A DNA stretch of 12,728 bases, taken from positions 1 through 12,728 of the forward strand of contig JANBQS010000742.1 in NCBI GenBank assembly GCA_027577415.1, written 5' to 3'. The stretch comes from Coemansia sp. RSA 922. Lineage: Eukaryota; Kickxellomycota; Kickxellomycetes; Kickxellales; Kickxellaceae. This document shows, piece after piece, positions 8,140-12,728 of the stretch. Both the position numbers and the translations under genes were made by a program. Position 1 is the first letter of the stretch. Every line of letters begins with the position of its first letter. Below the pieces are notes generated by a model, which ran no database searches, was not told the DNA's origin, and saw nothing but the letters and a program-made list of their open reading frames with translations.

Positions 8140-8157
8140 CGTAACATATATGTTACG
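8140..8157. repeat. 18-bp perfect palindrome
   Basis: CGTAACATATATGTTACG reads the same on both strands. It lies 61 bases after the stop of the gene at 6728-8079 and about 130 bases before the TATA box of the next gene. It overlaps TTACGTAG, which resembles an ATF/CRE half site. A dimeric regulator site is possible. Confidence 0.75.
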
Positions 8158-8231
8158 TAGTACACTTGATTTACGCCGTACATTATCATTAGGTGTACTA
8201 AACTAGCAAAAGGGTAGTAACGACATGCACT

Positions 8232-8290
8232 CCAATTTTATTTTTAAATATGACTTGAAAAGTAGAGGCTTGTAGCTGCACCGTATAAAA
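8232..8290 (+). promoter_or_regulatory. CCAAT box and TATA box of the small secreted gene
   Basis: CCAAT at 8232-8236 is followed 52 bases later by TATAAAA at 8284-8290, which is 96 bases before the ATG at 8380. The same CCAAT-to-TATA distance (51) recurs at 9419-9477. Confidence 0.65.
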
Positions 8291-8379
8291 GTCGCCTATC
8301 CATCCCGGGCCATTCTAGAGACGCTGTTAACACTATTTTCCCAACTCATATCAAACTACCAAATACTTTCTTGTACAAA

Positions 8380-8742
8380 ATGAAATTCTCCTCAACTGCT
8401 ATCTGCGCTACCCTTGCACTTTGCTCCAGCGCTCAGCCTGCTCGCCATAACGCACGGCCTCCTGTAGATGCTGCGCCAGTTGCCTTTGCAAATGCTCCAG
8501 AAGCAAACCAGTTCCAGGCACCTCTAGCCCCTGTAGGTGGTACTACCGGTGACCCTCGTGCTGACAGGGATGCCAGAGAATCCAGGAGGGAGGAGCGCAG
8601 GAAGGAGTGGCAGGAGTGGGCTCGCCAGCAAGACGAAAATGGCGTGTCTAATGGCTCTAACTTTATTGGCCAGATTCTCACTGGCGTCAGTGGTATTGTG
8701 GATTCTGCGCTTGGCCCAGTTTACTCGTTCATGGGACAGTAA
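8380..8742 (+). CDS. Small secreted protein with a highly charged middle
   Basis: The 120-residue product begins with a signal peptide (MKFSSTAICATLALCSSAQPA), cut probably near residue 18-21. A Pro/Ala-rich stretch follows to about residue 55. Next comes a strongly charged Arg/Glu/Asp segment at about 59-84 (RADRDARESRREERRKEWQE), probably helical, then a Gly/Ser-rich, mildly hydrophobic end (FIGQILTGVSGIVDSALGPV). It has only two cysteines, both in the signal region, so no disulfide-stabilised fold. The ATG follows a TATA box by 96 bases and no intron is needed. An upstream in-frame TTG is ignored as a start. The family is unknown; small secreted proteins of this type are common in fungi, but any host-directed role would be speculation. 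Confidence 0.78.
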   Translation: MKFSSTAICATLALCSSAQPARHNARPPVDAAPVAFANAPEANQFQAPLAPVGGTTGDPRADRDARESRREERRKEWQEWARQQDENGVSNGSNFIGQILTGVSGIVDSALGPVYSFMGQ

Positions 8743-8930
8743 ACAGCGGATTCGCATGGTCAACGTCACTTATTGAATAGTTTATTGTAATTAGATTAGC
8801 TTAAATTTGAGTATTTTGTCTAAATATCTAACACATATAGACTATTACTTGTACAACCTATTCATGGCTACTCTTTAGAGGCTTGTTTGCACTACCACTG
8901 TCATATGTGCAAACAACAAACACTTACTTA

Positions 8931-9260
8931 TTAAGCGCATTCGCCATCTTTGGCCACATGTTTCATAATGTCTTCATTTCGTACTATCTCGATTCGAATA
9001 CCTTGATTATTGTTAGCGTTATAAACGACAACCTGGTCACGAATATTCTTGAAAGGATCATTTTCAAGGTAATTTGTTGGCCAACTTATCATAACAATGC
9101 GTGGATTTCCACTCCCAGCTGCTATGGTCTCGTAGTGCTCAATGTGAAATGTGTCAAATAAAGTAATGCCTCCCAGCGCTTCAACGACAGTAAATGCATC
9201 ACTTTCAATTGATGAGACAATACTTAGGGTGGTCAATTGGTTGTTAGAGTCGGTATCCAT
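8931..9260 (-). CDS. Small intracellular protein of unknown family
   Basis: The frame gives 109 residues from the ATG at 9260 to a stop at 8931, with balanced composition and no low complexity, so it looks like a real protein. It has no signal peptide. The order is a polar N-terminus (MDTDSNNQ), a hydrophobic stretch (FTVVEALGGITLF), a central strand (PRIVMISWPTNYL), then DQVVVYNANN, and an acidic-basic end (NEDIMKHVAKDGE). A weak TATA-like TATTAAAG lies on the minus strand at 9361-9354, about 95 bases upstream. It faces away from the promoter at 9419-9477, so the two would share the roughly 300-bp gap. By eye the spacing of strands and loops loosely recalls the 4923-5348 protein, but identity is too low to claim kinship. 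Confidence 0.6.
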   Translation of the reverse strand: MDTDSNNQLTTLSIVSSIESDAFTVVEALGGITLFDTFHIEHYETIAAGSGNPRIVMISWPTNYLENDPFKNIRDQVVVYNANNNQGIRIEIVRNEDIMKHVAKDGECA

Positions 9261-9418
9261 ACTATATTACTAGAGGTTAGAAATAAAATAAAAGAGCTTG
9301 TGAACAGATGTGCAGAGCAAAGGGGTAGAAAAGGCGGCTACCCATTCTCTTTTCTTTAATAGCATTCATACTCCTCTAATGTTTTGCTTTGCTGACTGTG
9401 CTTTTGAGCACGCGCTAT

Positions 9419-9477
9419 CCAATGATTGCGATCATCAGCTGTCCAGAGCTGTGCAGTCAAAGGAATGCCTATAAATA
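9419..9477 (+). promoter_or_regulatory. CCAATGA box and TATA box
   Basis: CCAATGA at 9419-9425 precedes TATAAATA at 9470-9477 by 51 bases, the same arrangement as at 8232-8290. The next ATG is at 9557, 87 bases after the TATA box, a spacing like that of the clear genes here. This is the main reason to suspect a plus-strand gene at 9557. Confidence 0.6.
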
Positions 9478-9556
9478 GCTGGATTTGATGTTCACGTGTC
9501 TTCACTTTATACAAAAGAAAGAACATCTAGGAAAGCACTTTGACAGTAACGACACA

Positions 9557-9751
9557 ATGACGCTTGGCATTGAAAATTTCAAGCCACTAGTGGATATTGA
9601 TTGTATTTTATATCTCTCGTTTTACACTTGCTATTCACCCTAGAAGACACTGGGCATTGTATTTGCTGTCATTTTCGCCACCACCGCACAAATTGGAACA
9701 TGTGTGCTATCTATGCGAATCACTTTTACATATGGACATTCATTTACTTAG
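9557..9751 (+). CDS. Doubtful tiny gene, possibly spliced, with a hydrophobic segment
   Basis: The ATG at 9557 sits at the expected distance from a TATA box but its unspliced frame ends after 28 codons (TAG at 9641). The bases right after that stop, from 9644, encode a signal-peptide-like segment (KTLGIVFAVIFATTAQ) to a stop at 9749-9751. Removing 9590-9643 (GTGGAT...CCCTAG, 54 bp) would join the two in frame to give 46 residues. The donor is weak and the intron short for this window. Other readings are a decayed secreted-protein gene, a non-coding transcript, or a gene whose true exons I have missed. Confidence 0.22.
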
Positions 9752-10107
9752 CCTTGACTAGTTAGCAGTGATCATGATATTCAGGCGCCACAACAAGATT
9801 CAACTCACATGCGCGTTCAAATGAGGCTTCACCCTTGGAAATTCAGCCTCCATGCATCTACTCGCAGTATAAACTTTTTAGGGAGAATGGAGAATTGGCA
9901 GCTCAAATGGCGATGTTCAATGCCCAATAATGCACTCCCTCATATTTATTCTTCTATAGACTGTATTTGTGACGCTTGTTATTGTGTATATATTTTCCCA
10001 AGCGTACAGGCCACTTGTAAGTATAAAGTGTTCATCTATAGAACCCGTGACACGGCTTTTTGCTGCTTTATTAGCTAAAAAAAAAAGTAGTTGTCGTATC
10101 AAGTTCA
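9752..10107. other. AT-rich interval, no gene supported
   Basis: An ATG-started frame at 9809-10078 shows no domain, signal peptide or promoter. A CCAAT lies at 9924-9928. An A-run near 10077-10086 and the TATA box at 10108 lead into the next gene. Confidence 0.5.
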
Positions 10108-10114
10108 TATAAAT
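10108..10114 (+). promoter_or_regulatory. TATA box of the Ala/Ser-repeat gene
   Basis: TATAAAT, 108 bases before the ATG at 10216, with a pyrimidine-rich stretch between. Confidence 0.55.
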
Positions 10115-10215
10115 TGTTCAAACTGCATTAATGTCCTCCTTTCTTTATTCTTTTCCTGGTGATAAAATGACAACTTTTTTAACCTATCTATAGCTACGCA
10201 TTACCAAATTTGAAA

Positions 10216-11391
10216 ATGAGAATTGGCAGGTTTTTCTACCTTGCTCTCAGTTTAGCTCTGCTAGACTCGAGTATAGCAACCAATGCTAAAGGGCCTGAAG
10301 GCAGTCATAATGCTGATACTCCGGTAGTTAGTGGTCACCGGCGTATCCTGTCACTGTACAACATTGTTGTATACATCACTTGTGAGATCTCAACTGTGTT
10401 CCCATTCAACATTGCGTCAGTTTGGGGGCATAAGCCTTATCCAGTATGTTCACTTTCCCCAGCAGCTGCAGCTTCTAGTTCTGCCACGGCCTCCAGTGCT
10501 GCCGTGGAGGCTGCTGCATCAAGTTCAGCCGCGGCGGTAGCTTCAAGTGTTGCTGCTGCGATTGCCAGCTCGGCTGCGGCTGTTAGCTCAGCGGCTGCCG
10601 TAGCCAGTTCGGCAGCTGCCTCTAGCTTAGCGGCTGCCTCTAGCTCGGCTGTTGCTGCTAGTTCTGCTGCTGAAATTGCTAGCTCGGCGGCTGCATCAAG
10701 TCTTGCTGCTGCATCAAGGTCGGCTGCTGCGTCAAGCTCGGCTGTTGCCTCTAGTTTGGCTGCTGCATCAAGTTCAGCAGCCGCAGCTGCTTCGAGTTCT
10801 GCTGCTGCAATTGCCAGCTCGGCGGCTGCAGCCAGTTCTGCTGCTGATGTTGCTAGCTCGGCTGCTGCTTCCAGCTTAGCGGCTGCCTCCAGCTCGGCGG
10901 CAGCTATAGCCAGCTCGGCGGCTGCATCAAGGTCGGCTGCTATGTCAAGCTCAGCTGTTGCCTCTAGTTTAGCTGCCGCATCAAGCTCAGCAGCCGCAGC
11001 TGCCTCAAGTTCTGCTGCTGCAATTTCCAGCTCGGCTATGGCTGCCTCCAGCTCGGCGGCTGCATCAAGTCTGGCTGCTGCTTCAAGTCTGGCTGCTGCT
11101 TCAAGCTCAGCTGTTGCCTCTAGTTTAGCTGCCGCATCAAGCTCAGCAGCCGCAGCTGCCTCGAGTTCTGCTGCTGCAATTGCTAGCTCGGCTGCGGCTG
11201 CTTCCAGCTTAGCGGCGGCAATATCCAGCTCTGCTGCTGCCGCTGTTAGTCCAGTTATGACCTTCCCCACTGGTGTTCCTACCATTGGCACAGGCACCAA
11301 CTTTAATCTGGCAATTACTCCCAGCACCAAGGCTATTGTCGATTCTGGCTCAACTGCTGACTTGCGTCAAACACCAACAGCCAGCAATTGA
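10216..11391 (+). CDS. Secreted Ala/Ser-repeat protein, probable cell-wall glycoprotein
   Basis: The ATG at 10216 starts a signal peptide (MRIGRFFYLALSLALLDSS, cut probably near IATNA). A short linker follows, then about 260 residues almost only Ala and Ser in SSxAAA-type periods with occasional Leu, Ile or Val (for example ASSLAAASSSAVA). The end is Thr/Pro/Gly-rich (PVMTFPTGVPTIGTGT) and stops at 11389-11391. Such Ser-rich secreted proteins in fungi are usually heavily O-mannosylated wall or surface proteins; that role is inferred. The stretch at about 44-82 is hydrophobic and unlike the rest, and best explained as a 120-bp in-frame intron (10343-10462). This gives 351 residues, or 391 if retained. 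The annotated C-terminus has no GPI signal, but a GPI-like tail lies open at 11544-11618. DNA repeats inside the gene suggest growth by unequal recombination. Confidence 0.72.
   Translation: MRIGRFFYLALSLALLDSSIATNAKGPEGSHNADTPVVSGHRRILSLYNIVVYITCEISTVFPFNIASVWGHKPYPVCSLSPAAAASSSATASSAAVEAAASSSAAAVASSVAAAIASSAAAVSSAAAVASSAAASSLAAASSSAVAASSAAEIASSAAASSLAAASRSAAASSSAVASSLAAASSSAAAAASSSAAAIASSAAAASSAADVASSAAASSLAAASSSAAAIASSAAASRSAAMSSSAVASSLAAASSSAAAAASSSAAAISSSAMAASSSAAASSLAAASSLAAASSSAVASSLAAASSSAAAAASSSAAAIASSAAAASSLAAAISSSAAAAVSPVMTFPTGVPTIGTGTNFNLAITPSTKAIVDSGSTADLRQTPTASN
10343..10462 (+). other. Probable 120-bp in-frame intron
   Basis: Donor GTATCC at 10343 resembles the GTATTC donor at 6860, and the acceptor is CTTTCCCCAG ending at 10462. 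Splicing joins GlyHis-Arg-Arg-type linker codons directly to the Ala/Ser region and keeps frame. The interval is a multiple of three with no stop, so an unspliced message would also be readable. No perfect branch motif is seen, so confidence is moderate. Confidence 0.5.
10463..11243 (+). repeat. Ala/Ser coding microsatellite with three 88-bp internal copies
   Basis: The coding strand is a degenerate array of GCT/GCC/GCA and TCA/AGC/AGT codons. Within it a longer unit starting GTTGCCTCTAGTTT recurs at about 10744-10831, 10957-11044 and 11113-11200, nearly identical over 80 bases. Offsets are 213 and 156 bases, both multiples of three, so copies stay in frame. This pattern suggests repeat-number change by slippage or unequal exchange. 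Confidence 0.8.
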
Positions 11392-11543
11392 TAATGACAG
11401 GTATTATTTAAGCAGGGAAATTCTGACATCGACTCGATGGGCTATCTTGGTGGCTGCCATGGACTCGGGTATAGTGAAGGCCACAATCTCTCTCAAAACG
11501 TTCTCCTTTATCCATAGGCTGCGCACAGGCCTTAATCGTTTAG

Positions 11544-11618
11544 CAAGGACTGCTTACGGTATCTAGCGCCACAGCTGGGCTACTTGGCGGGTTTATTGAG
11601 GTTTTTATCATTGCCAAA
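11544..11618 (+). other. Possible alternative last exon with GPI-like tail
   Basis: After TTTAG at 11539-11543 a 25-codon stretch stays open to TAA TAA at 11619. It reads small residues (VSSATAG) and then a hydrophobic end (LLGGFIEVFIIAK), like a fungal GPI-attachment signal. A donor in the right phase, GTTAGT at 11245, could join it to the end of the Ala/Ser region. The upstream in-frame stop at 11389 would then lie in the intron. This is speculative. Confidence 0.25.
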
Positions 11619-11619
11619 T

Positions 11620-11625
11620 AATAAA
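11620..11625 (+). terminator. Candidate poly(A) signal AATAAA
   Basis: AATAAA directly follows the stop codons of the possible GPI-tail exon and is the best signal downstream of the Ala/Ser-repeat gene. Confidence 0.4.
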
Positions 11626-11739
11626 ACTCGAGTTATATTCACAGTAGCATTGTTTAAGACTTGGATTGATGCGATGTCGATATTGCAGGAACTGAGTGGT
11701 CTGAGCTGCAAGAGATGGTTCTAGGTCATCGCCAAGCCC

Positions 11740-11761
11740 CGCCGCTACAAAGAAAGCGGCG
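11740..11761. repeat. GC-rich hairpin or dyad
   Basis: CGCCGCT (11740-11746) and AGCGGCG (11755-11761) are exact reverse complements around an 8-base spacer. It is a G+C-rich island in AT-rich DNA, about 250 bases before the STF2-like start. It contains a CCG...CGG pair, the kind of half sites bound by fungal zinc-cluster factors, though spacing and orientation are not those of a known site. Confidence 0.6.
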
Positions 11762-12008
11762 TGATGTCAGACAGGGTTAGGGTGCGTACAAATATGCGCC
11801 TAATAAAGAACAGGTGACACTTGACTTTTTGGCTGACGGGCATGGCGTGCTAGCGAGTAAAAGCCAGTGTCAACAGTCTTCTTTTTTCTTCTTTACACTC
11901 TTAAAAAAAACTTTTTTATTACTATTCTACTTATTGTATTTCCACCCCCTCACATAACCTATATTTTATTATTTGTATTATCTACGCCCTGTATTACGAT
12001 TATTGAAA
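11762..12008 (+). promoter_or_regulatory. Probable promoter and leader of the STF2-like gene
   Basis: Long pyrimidine tracts with T- and A-runs cover about 11880-11925, typical of fungal promoters and leaders. CCCCT at 11946-11950 matches the yeast stress-response element core, which is notable because yeast STF2-type genes are stress induced. TATATTTTATT near 11959-11969 is AT-rich but only 50 bases from the ATG, so it is probably leader rather than TATA box. Confidence 0.4.
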
Positions 12009-12248
12009 ATGGCCTTGAACAAGAAGACGTTTGCCGCTGATATCAAGCAGCACCATGTGTCGAGGAACGGAGGTGACCCGCGTGCACTGGCCAAGAAGGA
12101 GGGAGCCGGCGCGTTTAACTGGGGAAGAGCCGGTGACGAGAACGAGGACGCCAACCAGGAGATGAGCTCCTCCCCGCCTCCCGAGTCCAAGCTTAGAATG
12201 GCCAACCGTACGCAGTTTGAAGCCGCCCAGAAAGCCAACAAGAAATAG
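12009..12248 (+). CDS. STF2/TMA10-like small hydrophilic protein
   Basis: The 79-residue product has the family hallmark KKEGAGAFNWGRAGDE at about 29-44, comparable with the KK-G-G--NWG-PGDE block of yeast Stf2/Tma10 (Stf2 is 84 aa). Around it are a basic N-terminus (MALNKKTFAADIKQHHVSRNG), an acidic-polar middle and a basic Gln/Lys-rich end (QFEAAQKANKK). There is no signal peptide or membrane segment. Yeast Stf2 was described as a factor stabilising the F1F0-ATPase inhibitor complex and as a hydrophilin protecting against drying; Tma10 associates with ribosomes. Which role applies here is unknown. I chose the ATG at 12009 because it gives the family's usual length; an in-frame upstream start at 11973 would add 12 hydrophobic-basic residues not typical of the family. 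No intron. A CCCCT stress-element core lies 59 bases upstream. Confidence 0.85.
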   Translation: MALNKKTFAADIKQHHVSRNGGDPRALAKKEGAGAFNWGRAGDENEDANQEMSSSPPPESKLRMANRTQFEAAQKANKK

Positions 12249-12728
12249 ACGTCACTGATGTCTCTGCTCAGCGGATTATTATTTTGCGGTACTCGGCTAC
12301 CTTGCGAGAACAGCCTAATCGACATTACTCTGGCGATGAAATTACCATAGCTTGTTGATTAGATACACCACAATATACGCAGCTTCAATGCTGCACATGT
12401 CCGTTTCCTTTGTCAGCCTACAAGTGTACGAATACATCTGATACGGTTGTCTCTTTTTTGACGCATCACGAATCTGGCGGTGGGCGGGATTTCTACAAAA
12501 TGTAGATAATTTCGTTAGTGACAAACCAAAATCGGGCACAACGAGAAAGAATATGCAGCCTAACTGCAGTACTCAAGTGACAAAAGTAGAGGACATGGCG
12601 TATGTCGCGTGAGTGGCATTATAGGCATTCGGCAAATGAATGAATTTAGAAGGGGAAAAAATGAACGATGAGAAGATGCGCCTGCATAGAGCAAGTGAAT
12701 CTACATGTCACGATACAACGCCTAGACA
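12249..12728. other. Right end, no gene supported
   Basis: It holds the 3' region of the STF2-like gene and AT-rich DNA. A minus-strand open frame at 12342-12539 begins at GTG and shows no domain. A short dyad TCTACA-AAA-TGTAGA is near 12492-12506. No RNA gene or repeat family is seen. Confidence 0.5.

Noticed and set aside
9809..10078. 89-codon ATG-started plus-strand frame
   Set aside because: No domain, no TATA box at the usual distance, and cysteine-rich composition typical of AT-rich non-coding DNA read by chance.
10437..11330. 297-codon minus-strand frame rich in Ala, Glu and Leu, looking like a helical repeat protein
   Set aside because: It is the antisense of the Ala/Ser codon repeat: the repeated codons read back as Ala, Glu and Leu without stops. 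It has no promoter or signal of its own.
11690..11770. Possible tRNA gene suggested by GGTTCTAGGTC and a GC-rich stem
   Set aside because: The box B match is poor, no A box or cloverleaf can be drawn, and the stem is only a local dyad.
11973..12008. Upstream extension of the STF2-like gene by 12 residues
   Set aside because: The added residues are hydrophobic and basic, unlike the hydrophilic family, and the ATG at 12009 gives the usual length.
12342..12539. 65-codon minus-strand frame at the right end
   Set aside because: It needs a GTG start and shows no domain or promoter.

Overview
The window reads as nuclear DNA of a fungus. It carries an intron-free HRD3/SEL1L-type ERAD gene and a small STF2/TMA10-type gene, a family known from fungi. 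Between them lie several secreted or unknown proteins, short GT-AG introns with pyrimidine-rich 3' ends, TATA boxes about 90-110 bp before start codons, and AATAAA signals. The very G+C-rich conserved gene beside AT-rich intergenic DNA would suit an early-diverging lineage such as Kickxellomycotina, but that placement is a guess. I see no bacterial, viral or transposon genes.

Layout. 338-2698 (minus): HRD3-like, luminal Sel1 repeats with a C-terminal membrane anchor. 2926-3890 and 4305-5475: a direct duplication of about 1 kb, each copy holding promoter, TATA box, a small gene of unknown family and a poly(A) signal. The left gene is frameshifted at codon 5; the right is intact (141 aa). The right promoter has expanded a 75-bp tandem repeat. 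5490-6700: no convincing gene. 6728-8079: secreted protein with one intron. 8380-8742: small secreted, highly charged protein. 8931-9260 (minus): small unknown protein. 9557-9751: doubtful tiny gene with a good promoter. 10216-11391: secreted Ala/Ser-repeat protein, probably a wall protein, with a probable 120-bp in-frame intron and a possible alternative GPI-type tail further on. 12009-12248: STF2/TMA10-like hydrophilic protein.

How they fit. The conserved genes at the two ends are housekeeping or stress genes. The middle looks like an accessory island of lineage-restricted, mostly secreted proteins sharing one core-promoter design. Several also carry CCAAT or CCAATGA(C) boxes upstream of TATA. 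No recognised multi-gene system is visible. The most unusual items are the duplicated small-protein gene with its repeat-expanded promoter and broken sister copy, and the Ala/Ser-repeat gene whose coding ends are ambiguous.

Many open frames in this window begin at GTG or TTG. For a fungus I moved starts to the first credible ATG and inferred splicing by eye. All intron calls need transcript data.
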